The notes: generated by a model not told the origin, from the letters alone. A stretch of 64,000 bases of DNA from Streptomyces sp. NBC_01750 (GCF_035918095.1 NZ_CP109137.1:2544001-2608000); one strand, 5' to 3'; positions 26,065 through 35,362 are shown, numbered from the stretch's first letter. Numbers and translations are program-made.

Positions 26065-26859
26065 GTGAGTGAGCTGCGGTTCGTCCAACTGGGGTTCGGC
26101 GAGGAAGCCGTCGAGTACCAGGAGGCGTGGCAGAAGCAGCGCGAGGTCCACGCCGCCCGCTTCGCCGACGAGATCGAGGACACCTGCCTGCTCCTCGAGC
26201 ACCCGCCCGTCTATACGGCGGGCCGGCGCACGGCGGAGAGCGAACGCCCTCTGGACGGCACTCCCGTCGTCGACGTCGACCGCGGCGGCAAGATCACCTG
26301 GCACGGCCCCGGCCAGCTGGTCGGCTACCCGATCCTGAAACTGCCGCGCCCGGTGGACGTCATCGCGCATGTACGCCGGCTCGAGGACGCGCTGATCCTG
26401 ACCTGCGCGGAGTTCGGCCTGGAGACCAGCCGGGTCGAGGGCCGCAGCGGCGTATGGGTCCTCGGCGACCCGGTCGAGCAGCGTCCGGCGATCGGCGGTC
26501 TCTCGCTCCACTTCGACCCGCGGCTGCAGGACGAGGAGTTCGACCCGCGGCTGAACGGCCCGGAGTACGCCCCCTCCAACGCCGGCCAGCGCCGCGAGGA
26601 CCGCAAGCTCGCCGCGATCGGCATCCGTATCGCCAAGGGCGTCTCGATGCACGGCTTCGCGATCAATGTGAACCCGGACAACACCTGGTTCGACAGGATC
26701 GTGCCGTGCGGCATCCGGGACGCGGGCGTGACCTCGCTCTCGTACGAACTGGGCCGCGAGATCACCATCGCCGAGGTTCTCCCGGTCATCGAGAAGCATC
26801 TCCGCGACGTCCTGGAGAACGCCGAACCGCGGCCGCGGGCCGTCGGGGCAGCCGTCTAG
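26065..26859 (+). CDS. lipB: Octanoyl-[ACP]:protein N-octanoyltransferase
   Basis: 264 residues. LipB moves octanoate from acyl carrier protein to the target lysine of lipoyl domains. Diagnostic segments are [33 protein letters not shown], the catalytic Lys in [11 protein letters not shown] and the catalytic Cys in [14 protein letters not shown]. The C-terminal extension is ordinary for actinobacteria. GTG 26065 follows GGGAGG. lipA follows after about 100 bases, so the two steps of lipoate formation are together; the acceptor E2 is encoded at 13010 in this window. Confidence 0.96.
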   Translation: MSELRFVQLGFGEEAVEYQEAWQKQREVHAARFADEIEDTCLLLEHPPVYTAGRRTAESERPLDGTPVVDVDRGGKITWHGPGQLVGYPILKLPRPVDVIAHVRRLEDALILTCAEFGLETSRVEGRSGVWVLGDPVEQRPAIGGLSLHFDPRLQDEEFDPRLNGPEYAPSNAGQRREDRKLAAIGIRIAKGVSMHGFAINVNPDNTWFDRIVPCGIRDAGVTSLSYELGREITIAEVLPVIEKHLRDVLENAEPRPRAVGAAV

Positions 26860-26961
26860 GGAATGCGCCCCTCTGGCCAAGGGTTGGCCAGACGTAAGGC
26901 CACACAAATAACGGGCGTACCCTGGTGTCCGCCGAAGAATCGAAGTCGTAGGGAGCCGGAC

Positions 26962-27927
26962 GTGTCCGCAGTCGCACCCGACGGACGCAAGATGCTGCGC
27001 CTCGAGGTCCGGAACAGCCAGACCCCCATCGAGCGCAAGCCCGAGTGGATCAAGACCCGGGCGAAGATGGGGCCCGAGTACACCCAGATGCAGAAGCTCG
27101 TGAAGAGCGAGGGCCTGCACACGGTGTGCCAGGAGGCCGGCTGTCCGAACATCTACGAGTGCTGGGAAGACCGCGAGGCGACCTTCCTCATCGGCGGCGA
27201 CCAGTGCACCCGGCGCTGCGACTTCTGCCAGATCGACACCGGCAAGCCCGCCGCGCTCGATCTCGACGAGCCGCGCCGCGTGGGCGAGTCGGTCGTCACG
27301 ATGGACCTGAACTACGCCACGATCACCGGTGTCGCGCGCGACGACCTGGAGGACGGCGGCGCCTGGCTGTACGCGGAGACGGTGCGCCGGATCCACGCGA
27401 TGACGTCGGAGCGCGAGGCGGGCCGTACGAAGGTCGAGCTCCTCATCCCCGACTTCAACGCGGTGCCGGAGCAGCTGGCCGAGGTCTTCTCCTCGCGCCC
27501 CGAGGTGCTCGCGCACAACGTCGAGACCGTGCCGCGGATCTTCAAGCGGATCCGCCCCGGTTTCCGTTACGAGCGATCGCTCGAGGTGATCACGCGCGCC
27601 CGCGAGGCGGGCCTGGTCACAAAGTCGAACCTCATCCTCGGCATGGGCGAGGAGCGTGAAGAGGTCAGCGAGGCACTGCAGCACCTGTACGACGCCGGCT
27701 GCGAGCTGATCACGATCACGCAGTATCTGCGTCCTTCGGTACGCCACCACCCGGTCGAGCGCTGGGTGAAGCCGCACGAGTTCGTGGAGCTCAAGGAGGA
27801 GGCCGAGGAGATCGGCTTCTCCGGTGTGATGTCGGGGCCGCTGGTCCGTTCCTCGTACCGCGCGGGCCGGCTGTACCAGCAGGCGATGGAGCGGCGGGGT
27901 GCCGTGACCGCCCCGCAGACTGTGTGA
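26962..27927 (+). CDS. lipA: Lipoyl synthase (radical SAM)
   Basis: 321 residues. Inserts two sulfur atoms into the octanoyl chain on the lipoyl domain. Both cluster motifs are present: auxiliary cluster [12 protein letters not shown] (C-x4-C-x5-C) near residue 55, and radical [11 protein letters not shown] (C-x3-C-x2-C) near residue 85; the C-terminal RSSY needed for auxiliary-cluster ligation is in [11 protein letters not shown]. The GTG at 26962 follows GGGAGCCGG and gives the usual N-terminus ([21 protein letters not shown]). Confidence 0.96.
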   Translation: MSAVAPDGRKMLRLEVRNSQTPIERKPEWIKTRAKMGPEYTQMQKLVKSEGLHTVCQEAGCPNIYECWEDREATFLIGGDQCTRRCDFCQIDTGKPAALDLDEPRRVGESVVTMDLNYATITGVARDDLEDGGAWLYAETVRRIHAMTSEREAGRTKVELLIPDFNAVPEQLAEVFSSRPEVLAHNVETVPRIFKRIRPGFRYERSLEVITRAREAGLVTKSNLILGMGEEREEVSEALQHLYDAGCELITITQYLRPSVRHHPVERWVKPHEFVELKEEAEEIGFSGVMSGPLVRSSYRAGRLYQQAMERRGAVTAPQTV

Positions 27928-27964
27928 ATTCAGGCACAAGCAACTACCGCTGAGTAATCAGCGA

Positions 27965-28018
27965 CTGACGCGGCGCATGCCCTCCCCGCAGGTCGGGGCG
28001 GTGTATGGGCCGCGTCAG
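27965..28018 (+). terminator. Hairpin after lipA
   Basis: CTGACGCGGC (27965-27974) pairs with GCCGCGTCAG (28009-28018); an inner CCCCGC/GCGGGG-like pairing strengthens it. It lies about 40 bases after the lipA stop codon. Confidence 0.7.
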
Positions 28019-28053
28019 CGTTTGCGGATGGCGCATAAAGGTTTCATCGGTGT

Positions 28054-28082
28054 TTGACCGCTCGGTCATGCACTGGTAACAC
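28054..28082 (+). promoter_or_regulatory. Candidate main-sigma-factor promoter upstream of the 69-residue gene
   Basis: TTGACC (28054-28059), 17-base spacer, TAACAC (28077-28082): five of six at -35 and a moderate -10. It lies about 115 bases before the start of the small gene. Confidence 0.45.
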
Positions 28083-28199
28083 CAATCAGTGACATTGGGT
28101 CTACGCACAGCACTCACCGCTCACGGCACCGCAGTGCACCGCACCGCACTGCAGCGCTTCCACTCATCGTCGACGCTCACCCTTAGGGGGACCTCAACC

Positions 28200-28409
28200 A
28201 TGCAGGCCGCGCCGGTACGTCCCGTACGCGCTACCGCCATTCCGTCCGTCACCGATGCTCTGCGCGCCATGGAGTCGCTGCTCCTGGGCGGCGGACAGCG
28301 CACTGCCCGCCGGAACGCATGGACGGCGGTCCTCGAAGACCGGCGCCGGGCCAAGGACAGGGTCGAGGCGCAGCATGTACTGGAGGGTGTGGCCGGCCGC
28401 ACTTCCTAG
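28200..28409 (+). CDS. Small conserved streptomycete protein, 69 residues
   Basis: A basic, mainly helical peptide (ALRAMESLLLGGGQRTARRNAWTAVLEDRRRAKDRVEAQ in pieces) with no signal sequence or known motif. It is supported by AGGGGG before the ATG, a promoter-like sequence upstream, and its position between lipA and the DUF4191 gene, where I recall a small gene in other streptomycetes. Function unknown. Confidence 0.65.
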   Translation: MQAAPVRPVRATAIPSVTDALRAMESLLLGGGQRTARRNAWTAVLEDRRRAKDRVEAQHVLEGVAGRTS

Positions 28410-28428
28410 GCCACGTAAACTTCCAGAC

Positions 28429-29136
28429 ATGGCGAGGAAGGCAAACTCCGACAGCACTGACGCTGCTGCGAACACTGGGCGACTGAAGCAGATCGCTCTG
28501 ACGTACAAGATGACCCGAAAGGCCGATTCCAAGATCGGTCTTGTCCTAGCGGCTGTGGGAATCGTCACCTTCGGTGTCTTCCTCGCCATCGGCTTCTTGA
28601 TCGACCACCCCGTTTATCTGGGCATCCTCGGCTTCCTGCTGGCCTTCCTCGCGATGGCGATCGTCTTCGGACGCCGTGCCGAGCGAGCGGCCTTCGGGCA
28701 GATGGAGGGCCAGCCGGGCGCGGCGGCCGCGGTGCTGCAGAACGTGGGACGCGGCTGGAGCACGACCCCGGCGGTGGCGATGAACCGCAGCCAGGACGTG
28801 GTGCACCGGGCGGTGGGCAAGGCCGGCATCGTCCTGGTGGCGGAAGGTAACCCGAACCGGTTGAAAACGCTGCTGGCAGCCGAGAAGAAAAAGATGGCGC
28901 GCATCGTCCTGGACGTACCGGTGCACGACATCATCGTCGGCGACGGCGAGGGCCAGGTGCCGCTGAAGAAGGTGCGCACCACGATGCTGAAGCTGCCGCG
29001 GGTGCTCAGCGGACCGCAGGTCACGGCGGCCAACGACCGGCTGCGGGCGATGGGCGACCTGATGAGCAATATGCCGCTGCCGAAGGGTCCGATGCCGAAG
29101 GGCACGCGGATGCCTCGCGGCGGAAAGCAGCGCTGA
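28429..29136 (+). CDS. DUF4191 membrane protein
   Basis: 235 residues with two adjacent membrane helices (IGLVLAAVGIVTFGVFLAIGFL and VYLGILGFLLAFLAMAIVFG) after a charged N-terminus, then a cytoplasmic part containing the conserved GQPGAAAAVLQNVGRGWSTTP and KKKMARIVLDVPVHDIIVGDGEGQVPL. The tail is Pro/Lys/Gly-rich. The family is conserved in actinobacteria beside lipA and glnA but has no assigned function. It probably shares the transcript of the 69-residue gene 20 bases upstream. Confidence 0.88.
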   Translation: MARKANSDSTDAAANTGRLKQIALTYKMTRKADSKIGLVLAAVGIVTFGVFLAIGFLIDHPVYLGILGFLLAFLAMAIVFGRRAERAAFGQMEGQPGAAAAVLQNVGRGWSTTPAVAMNRSQDVVHRAVGKAGIVLVAEGNPNRLKTLLAAEKKKMARIVLDVPVHDIIVGDGEGQVPLKKVRTTMLKLPRVLSGPQVTAANDRLRAMGDLMSNMPLPKGPMPKGTRMPRGGKQR

Positions 29137-29151
29137 CCTACGACAGACACG

Positions 29152-29187
29152 GAGGCGGCCCCGGACGTACGCGTCCGGGGCCGCCTC
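29152..29187. terminator. Terminator after the DUF4191 gene
   Basis: A perfect 16-bp stem (GAGGCGGCCCCGGACG and complement) with a TACG loop, 15 bases after the stop codon; the convergent RDD gene ends 52 bases beyond it. Confidence 0.85.
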
Positions 29188-29238
29188 ACTCTGTCTCGCC
29201 GCTCGTGTTGCCGGTCTTTCCCGTCTTCTCGCTCGCCT

Positions 29239-29706
29239 CTAGATCCGCACCTGTACGGCGCGGGCGAGGCGGTCGTGCAGCCCGCGCCCGTCGCGGTCCC
29301 AGATGAGCGCCGGGATCGCGACGCAGAGCAGCAGGCTCCGCAGGAGAACCCGGACGATCCCGAGCCGGCCGCCGCCTTCGGCGACGACGCGCAGACCGAA
29401 GATCCGCTTGCCGGGGGTGAAACCGACCGAGCCCACGGTCAGCACACTGAGTACGAGGAAGATGCTGAGCGCCCAGTTTCCGACGGCCTGCCGGTCACCA
29501 TTCGCGAGCAGCCCGTATGCGATCAGGAGGCAGAGCCCCCAGTCGACGAAGACGGCGCCGAACCGCCGCCCGAGGGGGGCGATGGAGCCCGGCCCCGCCT
29601 CCGGCAGGCCGAGCCGCTCGCCCCGGTGACCGAAGTCGGCGCCCATGTCCTCGGCCGCCGCGCGGGGCCCGGAGAGCCACGATCCGATTGCTTGCCTGTT
29701 GTCCAC
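29239..29706 (-). CDS. RDD-family membrane protein
   Basis: 155 residues. The RDD domain shows as LGRRFGAVFVDWGLCLLIAYGLL (the Arg and Asp of the first helix), a second helix LSIFLVLSVLTVGSVGFTPGKRIFGLRVV, and a third with ALIWDRDGRGLHDRLARAVQV. A soluble N-terminus of about 45 residues precedes them. Transport function is proposed for the family, with no substrate known. The GTG start at 29706 is divergent from glnA. Confidence 0.85.
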   Translation of the reverse strand: MDNRQAIGSWLSGPRAAAEDMGADFGHRGERLGLPEAGPGSIAPLGRRFGAVFVDWGLCLLIAYGLLANGDRQAVGNWALSIFLVLSVLTVGSVGFTPGKRIFGLRVVAEGGGRLGIVRVLLRSLLLCVAIPALIWDRDGRGLHDRLARAVQVRI

Positions 29707-29778
29707 CCGTACACGGTACTGCGCCCGGTTTCACCCACCTGCGGGCGGGGCCGTGACGCGGCACCGACCCTGGTCCGG

Positions 29779-29816
29779 TTAACTTCGGCGAAACAAATGG
29801 GTCATGCTGGAGAAAT
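29779..29816 (+). promoter_or_regulatory. Tandem GlnR boxes upstream of glnA
   Basis: Four half-sites with exact six-base spacers: TTAAC (29779), GAAAC (29790), GTCAT (29801) and GAAAT (29812). The consensus is gTnAC-n6-GaAAC repeated. GlnR is the global nitrogen regulator of Streptomyces and is known to bind this promoter in S. coelicolor. The array lies about 100 bases before the glnA start codon. Confidence 0.8.
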
Positions 29817-29914
29817 CCCGTCTGCCTATCGTCGGGTCCAGCGTGTGCCACCGCACTGGCCGCACGACCGAGCTGCAACCCCGCCCCTCCCGGGTCGGGA
29901 GTAGGAGGAGTTGG

Positions 29915-31324
29915 ATGTTCCAGAACGCCGACGACGCGAAGAAGTTCATCGCCGACGAAGACGTGAAGTTCGTCGATGTCCGGTTCTGCGACCTGCCTGG
30001 TGTGATGCAGCACTTCACCATCCCGGCAAAGGCGTTCGACCCGGCCGAGGAGCTGGCCTTCGACGGCTCGTCGATCCGCGGATTCCAGGCCATCCACGAG
30101 TCCGACATGGCGCTCCGCGCGGACCTGTCGACCGCCCGTGTCGACCCCTTCCGGCGCGACAAGACGGTCAACATCAACTTCTTCATCCACGACCCGATCA
30201 CGGGCGAGCAGTACAGCCGCGACCCGCGCAACATCGCCAAGAAGGCCGAGGCGTACCTCGCCTCCACCGGCATCGCGGACACCGCGTACTTCGGCCCCGA
30301 GGCCGAGTTCTACGTCTTCGACAGCGTCCGCTTCGAGACCAAGGCGAACGAGGCCTTTTATCACATCGATTCCGAGGCCGGCGCCTGGAACACCGGTGCG
30401 ATCGAGGACAACCGCGGCTACAAGGTCCGCTACAAGGGCGGCTACTTCCCGGCCCCGCCGGTCGACCACTTCGCCGACCTGCGCGCCGAGATCTCCCTGG
30501 AGCTGGAGGCCTCGGGCCTCCAGGTCGAGCGCCAGCACCACGAGGTGGGTACCGCCGGCCAGGCCGAGATCAACTACAAGTTCAACACGCTGCTCGCCGC
30601 GGCCGACGACCTGATGCTCTTCAAGTACATCGTGAAGAACGTCGCGTGGCGCAACGGCAAGACCGCGACCTTCATGCCGAAGCCGATCTTCGGCGACAAC
30701 GGCTCGGGCATGCACGTCCACCAGTCCCTGTGGCAGGGCGGCGTCCCGCTGTTCTACGACGAGCAGGGCTACGCGGGCCTGTCGGACACCGCCCGCTACT
30801 ACATCGGCGGCATCCTGAAGCACGCGCCGTCGCTGCTGGCGTTCACGAACCCGACGGTGAACTCGTACCACCGCCTGGTCCCCGGCTTCGAGGCCCCGGT
30901 CAACCTGGTCTACTCGCAGCGCAACCGCTCCGCTGCGATGCGTATCCCGATCACGGGCTCGAACCCGAAGGCCAAGCGCGTCGAGTTCCGCGCCCCGGAC
31001 CCGTCGTCGAACCCGTACCTGGCGTTCTCGGCGCTTCTGCTCGCGGGCCTCGACGGTGTGAAGAACAAGATCGAGCCGGCCGAGCCGATCGACAAGGACC
31101 TCTACGAGCTGGCCCCGGACGAGCACGCGGGCGTCCCGCAGGTCCCGACCTCGCTCCCGGCGGTGCTGGAAGCGCTGGAGGCGGACAACGAGTACCTGCA
31201 GGCCGGCGGGGTCTTCACGTCGGACCTGATCGAGACGTGGATCGACTACAAGCGGACGCACGAGATCGCGCCGATCCAGCTGCGGCCGCACCCGCACGAG
31301 TTCGAGCTCTACTTCGACATCTAA
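29915..31324 (+). CDS. glnA: Glutamine synthetase type I
   Basis: 469 residues; makes glutamine from glutamate, ammonia and ATP as a dodecamer. The beta-grasp start ([24 protein letters not shown]), the metal/ATP site [11 protein letters not shown], the flap region [25 protein letters not shown], and the adenylylation Tyr in [10 protein letters not shown] all agree with the GSI-beta subgroup regulated by GlnE. GGAGGAG stands before ATG 29915. It is controlled by the GlnR boxes upstream and terminated by a hairpin 157 bases after the stop codon. Confidence 0.97.
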   Translation: MFQNADDAKKFIADEDVKFVDVRFCDLPGVMQHFTIPAKAFDPAEELAFDGSSIRGFQAIHESDMALRADLSTARVDPFRRDKTVNINFFIHDPITGEQYSRDPRNIAKKAEAYLASTGIADTAYFGPEAEFYVFDSVRFETKANEAFYHIDSEAGAWNTGAIEDNRGYKVRYKGGYFPAPPVDHFADLRAEISLELEASGLQVERQHHEVGTAGQAEINYKFNTLLAAADDLMLFKYIVKNVAWRNGKTATFMPKPIFGDNGSGMHVHQSLWQGGVPLFYDEQGYAGLSDTARYYIGGILKHAPSLLAFTNPTVNSYHRLVPGFEAPVNLVYSQRNRSAAMRIPITGSNPKAKRVEFRAPDPSSNPYLAFSALLLAGLDGVKNKIEPAEPIDKDLYELAPDEHAGVPQVPTSLPAVLEALEADNEYLQAGGVFTSDLIETWIDYKRTHEIAPIQLRPHPHEFELYFDI

Positions 31325-31480
31325 AGATCAGGTCCGGGCGACCTGGGCGGGAATCCTGAAAACATGTGTTGACCTGCGAAAACACTACTCAGCAATGCTC
31401 GCTGTTCCCGCTTGCTTTCCGCCCCCTTGTGCACCGCGTGTGCACCGCCCGACCGATCCTCTGACGTAGCGTCAGTTATA

Positions 31481-31517
31481 GTGAGGCCGCCACTCCCCAT
31501 CGGGGTGGCGGCCTCAC
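31481..31517 (+). terminator. Terminator downstream of glnA
   Basis: GTGAGGCCGCCAC and GTGGCGGCCTCAC form a 13-bp stem, with a further CCCC/GGGG pairing in the loop, followed by TCGTTTTA. A small CTGACG-TAG-CGTCAG palindrome stands just before it. Confidence 0.8.
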
Positions 31518-31986
31518 TCGTTTTATGGCGCGGCCGCACCCGAGACCTACTCACGTGGGCCTGCAAGGTCGTGACGGGTGATGAGCCATGATCACGTCCG
31601 ATCCGGTTTCACCTGGTCAGAGGATTGCAGGGTTCGACCGTGTGACGTCCGATCCAGCGGGTGCTGAGCCGTCCGCCCACGCATCGCTCACGCAGAGAGG
31701 CACGCTGACCAGGCCGTTAAGCACGTGCGCAGCACAACTCTGACAGCGTCACCCAGCGCCCCACTCAGCACTGCCGGTTGTCGCACTCAACGGCCAGGAA
31801 CCGACTGCGCAGTTGACCAAGGGTTGGGCTGGGCCCTAGCAGACGCTCAAGCGAGTCAGTCGTACGCCGAAGGCTTGTTCCCGTCATTCTGCGCGATCTA
31901 CCTCCGGAGCCTGAGAGCCTCTGGCACGCTGCTAAGGCAAGAGAACTGCGTGGACTGATGCTCGGCCGAGCGTCTCGGAGGGGCCC
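31518..31986. other. Gene-poor, lower-GC interval at the start of the accessory region
   Basis: No convincing gene. It contains an 11-base direct repeat ACGTCCGATCC (31594 and 31645) and the ribosome site GGAGGGG of the HEPN gene at its right end. A 77-residue open frame (31725-31958) has no ribosome site or recognisable features. I looked for a tRNA or att-like end here because the composition changes, and saw none. Confidence 0.5.
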
Positions 31987-32889
31987 ATGGAATGGTTCTT
32001 AGGACCAGGCATCGCTCTACTGGCGGCCTTCGCCGCATATGGCGCATGGAGGCTCTACAGAGAAGCCCATGAGAAACGACGTGGCTCACATGCTCCGCCA
32101 CGGCCACCTGAGCAAATTCTGCTGGATGCCTACAGGCAAGCCCTACGCGCGGTGGGCGACAATGCATGGCTAGCAACGGAGGATGCTGGAAGGGGGCAGC
32201 TCACCGACCTCCACGCGCGCTGGGACGAGGTCCACAAGAGAGAGCTGCCGACGAAGCAACCCTCCCCCGCACACCACGCACAGCTAAGCCGTCGCGAACC
32301 CCGCGAAGTACATCCGGTCCTGAGGCGGTCCACGGTTCCGCCCTCTGCACTCGATCTCCTCGCGCAGGCCCATTCGGGACTCAAAGACGCATCAACCATT
32401 GAAGATTCGAATTCACGGTATGCGGCCGCCCACCTCGCTGCTTTGCGGACCGCTGCTGCAGTTCTAGCAACCCGGGGACGTCCTGAAGGCACTCCGCGTC
32501 GCCGAAATCGAATCAGGAGCGCGTGGGAAGTACTACCTGAGATAGCCCCCGAGTTGGCAGATTGGAGCGCCTTATTTGCTTCCGGCGCGAGACGTAGAGC
32601 CCGGGCGGAGGCTGGAATTGAGAATGCAGCCACGCAGAGGGACGCCGACGAAATAATGCGCGATGCGTCGATGTTCCTCCGACTGGTCGAGCGAATGCTC
32701 GTAGCACCAAAGCCTGATCAGCCAACCTCGATTGACCTGATCGAATTGACAGAAAATCGCGACGCAAACACGGCAGTACGACACCTGTCGGAGGGCTTCG
32801 ACGATCTGTTCAGAGCCCTAGGGCCACCACCTCCCGGGCTGAGGCAGAAGCAAACTGTGGGCGATGGCGGCGGGGGAACTGAGCGATGA
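31987..32889 (+). CDS. Membrane-anchored protein with SAV_6107-like HEPN domain
   Basis: 300 residues. An N-terminal membrane helix (LGPGIALLAAFAAYGAW) is followed by about 80 linker residues, then a domain from about 105 to 240 reading VHPVLRR, ALDLLAQAHSGLKDA, YAAAHLAALRTAAAVLATRGRPE, RIRSAWEVLPEIAPEL, WSALFASGARRRARAEAGI and MFLRLVERML, which I recognise as the SAV_6107-like HEPN family of actinobacteria. Those proteins are usually about 170 residues and soluble; the anchor and tail here are extra. No classical RxxxxH RNase motif is obvious. GC is low for this genome and TTA codons are present (Leu5; another in SALFASG), so it should depend on the bldA tRNA. It overlaps the next gene by four bases. 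Confidence 0.75.
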   Translation: MEWFLGPGIALLAAFAAYGAWRLYREAHEKRRGSHAPPRPPEQILLDAYRQALRAVGDNAWLATEDAGRGQLTDLHARWDEVHKRELPTKQPSPAHHAQLSRREPREVHPVLRRSTVPPSALDLLAQAHSGLKDASTIEDSNSRYAAAHLAALRTAAAVLATRGRPEGTPRRRNRIRSAWEVLPEIAPELADWSALFASGARRRARAEAGIENAATQRDADEIMRDASMFLRLVERMLVAPKPDQPTSIDLIELTENRDANTAVRHLSEGFDDLFRALGPPPPGLRQKQTVGDGGGGTER

Positions 32890-33347
32890 CGCGTGAGGCT
32901 TCGAACATACCGCGGCACGAGCAGACTGGCCTTGATATTGCCATGCAGTGGGCGGATCTACCCGCTGAGCACTTGCAGGTAGCCCTCAAAGCACTAGAGC
33001 CCCAACTGCGCCGTGAGCACGAGTTGAGAATGGCGCAACAATCCGCTCTTCAACAGATGCAACTGGAGAGCCTCCGCCTCGAAACTCGGGAGAGGACAGC
33101 TCGACGGTCTCACTTCCTGCTAATTACTGGCCTAGTGGCAGGATTTCTACTTAGCGCAGGAATGCTTGTCGCGGCAGTACTGGTGGGAATGCAGGGGCAT
33201 GTTGGACTGGCTTCGATGCTATCCGGCCCCAGCGTATTAGCTCTTGCGTCGCTGTTCGTATTACGCCGATCCGATGCTGCCCAAACTCGGGCGGTGGCGC
33301 GAGCACAAGCCAATACAATCCAAGCTGCAGCGCCCCCTCCGCCGTGA
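32886..33347 (+). CDS. Two-helix membrane protein partner of the HEPN gene
   Basis: 153 residues. An N-terminal amphipathic/coiled segment (LKALEPQLRREHELRMAQQS; MQLESLRLETRERTARRS) precedes two membrane helices (FLLITGLVAGFLLSAGMLVAAVL and ASMLSGPSVLALASLFVL), ending in a short Ala/Pro tail. The layout recalls small DUF2335-like membrane proteins, with no clear match. Start ATG overlaps the HEPN stop (ATGA), so the two are translated together. Low GC and a TTA codon (in SVLALAS) as in the partner gene. Function unknown; the pair may form a membrane-bound toxin or defence unit. Confidence 0.65.
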   Translation: MTREASNIPRHEQTGLDIAMQWADLPAEHLQVALKALEPQLRREHELRMAQQSALQQMQLESLRLETRERTARRSHFLLITGLVAGFLLSAGMLVAAVLVGMQGHVGLASMLSGPSVLALASLFVLRRSDAAQTRAVARAQANTIQAAAPPPP

Positions 33348-33469
33348 CCTTCCAGGAGTTTTCCCGGCTGTCGTGACCTGGACGGAATCCAATTCTGAGG
33401 ACCGGGGTCCACTGTCGGTGCGGCGAACCTGCCTTCGGGCCCGGCCCTTCACCGGTCAGGTCCCGTCGG

Positions 33470-33970
33470 TCACCAACCGTCGAGGGAAACCTCCGGGCCA
33501 TCGTTGAGATAGCGGTGCAAGGCGCTGGCCGTCGTGTCCACGAACTCCTCGGGGATGGCCGCGGCATCGACCCAGCGGACCTGCGCATGCTTGTGCGGCT
33601 CGCAGTTCTCGGGTTCCCCGGTCCACTCATGAGCGGCGAAAACGACCGTGAGGAAGCCGTTGGGCGCCTCGACTCCCCACGCCCCGTGGATGATGTGGGC
33701 GACCATCAGCGCCTCCGGCTTCACCGTCAGCGCGGTCTCCTCGTACAGCTCCCGCACCGCAGTCTCAGTGATCGGCTCGCCGGGTTCGCTCTTGCCGACG
33801 GGGAGGTCCCACTTGCCCTGGGCGAACTTGGCGTCCTGGCTGCGCTGGAGGAGGACGACGCGGTTGGTGGCCTTGTCGTGGACGATGACAGCAGCGACCA
33901 GCAGGGTCATGGATTCGAGGGCGGGCTTGAGGGCTTTGGGCTGCTGTTCGTCGGTTGTCGGCTGAGCCAC
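33470..33970 (-). CDS. NUDIX hydrolase
   Basis: 166 residues. The Nudix box is GKSEPGEPITETAVRELYEETAL, given here in parts: G-x5-E-x7-RELYEE-x-A-L, differing from consensus only by Ala for Gly. LLQRSQDAKFAQGKWDLPVG upstream is typical of nucleotide-diphosphate pyrophosphohydrolases. The substrate cannot be predicted. The GTG start has GAAGGGAAG; it lies 33 bases after the HTH-TPR gene and should be in its operon. Confidence 0.9.
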   Translation of the reverse strand: MAQPTTDEQQPKALKPALESMTLLVAAVIVHDKATNRVVLLQRSQDAKFAQGKWDLPVGKSEPGEPITETAVRELYEETALTVKPEALMVAHIIHGAWGVEAPNGFLTVVFAAHEWTGEPENCEPHKHAQVRWVDAAAIPEEFVDTTASALHRYLNDGPEVSLDGW

Positions 33971-34003
33971 GATCTTCCCTTCGTCGGCCGGTTTGTTGGC
34001 AGC

Positions 34004-35362
34004 TTAGGCGAGTGCTTCGCGTGCGCGGCGGGTGAGTTCCGCGGCTCCGGGGACGCCGCGACGGTGGTAGACGGCGAGGGTGGATCTGAGCGACGTGATG
34101 GCCTTGCGGGTGCGGTCGGAGGTCATGCCCTCCATCAACGTCAGCGCTTGGGACCAGGCGGCGACGGCTTCGTCGGCGCGGGTCTGTGCGGCCAGGCTGT
34201 CGCCGAGATCGGCGTACGTGAGGGCGTGGACGCGCTTGTACTTCTCCGGGTCCCAATGGGTGAGCGCATCGCGGTGCTGCTGTTCGGTGCCGACGTGGTC
34301 GGCGAGGTCGGTCAGGGTGCGGGCGGTGTGGCTGGCGACGGTGCCGGCGGCCGGGCCGCTGACGCGGGAGTAGCTCGGCTGCGGGCCATCCTCGCGGAGC
34401 AGGGCGTCTTCCGCTGCGAGTAGGGCGCGGGCGGCGTGCGGCCTCTCGCCGGTGGCTGCGTAGGCGCGGGCGTGGGTGATGTGGAGCAGGGCCTCGGTCT
34501 GGCCGTCGATGTGGCCGAGTCCGCCGGCGAGCGCGGCTTCGGCGAGGTCGATGCAGTGGTGGGGCTGTTTGAGGCTGAGGGCCTGGTGGGCCAGGGCGCG
34601 CATCATCCAGGCGGCGTGGCCGTGCGGGTCCGCCTCGCAGGCGAGCTGGTAGCCGACTTGGTAGTAACGCTGGGCGGCGCCCTCCTGGCCGAGGTCGTGG
34701 TGCTTCCAGCCTGCCAGGTAGGCGAGTTCGGCGACCGCGCCGAAGGCGGCCCGGCGTAAGACTTCGGTTGGGAAGCGGGCGCGGAGCATGGGGGCTGCGG
34801 TGTCGGCGAGGTAGGCGGTCACGGTGGTCAGGCCGTGGCCTCCGCCCAGGCGTTCGTCGGCGGCGCTGAAGGCGACAGTGATCTGGCGTACGACGTCCAC
34901 GTCCTCCGCTCCCACCAGGGCCGTGCCGGTGCGGGCGCGGAGCATGCGGGCGGTGGCTTCATGGTCGTACGCGAGGGGCATGGCGACGCCGGCAGTGGTG
35001 AACGCGGCAATAGCGAGGAAGCGGCGGCGTTCGACATCGGCGCGGCCGAGGTCCGTTGCGGCAAGGACCGGGTCCGGATCTGATTCGTCGGCCGTGGATT
35101 CCGGTGCGGCCAGGCCGAGCTCGACTTGAGTGATGGTCCTGTGCGACCGGCGGGAGAGGGCTTCGGCAAGGTACTGGCCGGTCCTCCCGGTGGGCTGGCG
35201 AGCTCCACTTACCCAGTGCGAGATGGCCGACTTGTTGGTCTGCAGCATCTCGCCGTTCTCCGCGGCGACGCGGCGGACGTCCTTGGCCAGGGCCTCGAAG
35301 GTGCAGCCGACGGCCTCGATGGTCTCGCGCAGACGGGAGTTGGGCTCTCTCGGCGCTGCCAC
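34004..35362 (-). CDS. HTH-TPR transcriptional regulator of the accessory cassette
   Basis: 452 residues. An XRE-like HTH (SRLRETIEAVGCTFEALAKDV; TNKSAISHWVSGARQPTGRT; residues 8-65) is followed by a linker with AAFTTAGVAMPLAYDHEA and a helical TPR array to the end (YYQVGYQLACEADPHGHAAWM; ALLHITHARAYAATGERPHAA; YADLGDSLAAQTRADEAVAAW). This plan is common in actinobacterial regulators controlling an adjacent divergent operon, here the unknown/APH/methyltransferase/HAD genes. GTG start with GGAGCGGAGG. Confidence 0.82.
   Translation of the reverse strand: MAAPREPNSRLRETIEAVGCTFEALAKDVRRVAAENGEMLQTNKSAISHWVSGARQPTGRTGQYLAEALSRRSHRTITQVELGLAAPESTADESDPDPVLAATDLGRADVERRRFLAIAAFTTAGVAMPLAYDHEATARMLRARTGTALVGAEDVDVVRQITVAFSAADERLGGGHGLTTVTAYLADTAAPMLRARFPTEVLRRAAFGAVAELAYLAGWKHHDLGQEGAAQRYYQVGYQLACEADPHGHAAWMMRALAHQALSLKQPHHCIDLAEAALAGGLGHIDGQTEALLHITHARAYAATGERPHAARALLAAEDALLREDGPQPSYSRVSGPAAGTVASHTARTLTDLADHVGTEQQHRDALTHWDPEKYKRVHALTYADLGDSLAAQTRADEAVAAWSQALTLMEGMTSDRTRKAITSLRSTLAVYHRRGVPGAAELTRRAREALA

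Noticed and set aside
27965..28018. Riboswitch after lipA
   Set aside because: A simple hairpin without conserved riboswitch sequence; taken as terminator.
31560..31700. Possible tRNA or attachment site at the accessory-region border
   Set aside because: A GGTTCGA-like string and an 11-base direct repeat exist, but no cloverleaf and no integrase; a mobile-element claim is not supported.
31725..31958. 77-residue open frame in the gene-poor interval
   Set aside because: No ribosome site, no hydrophobic or domain pattern; kept as non-coding.
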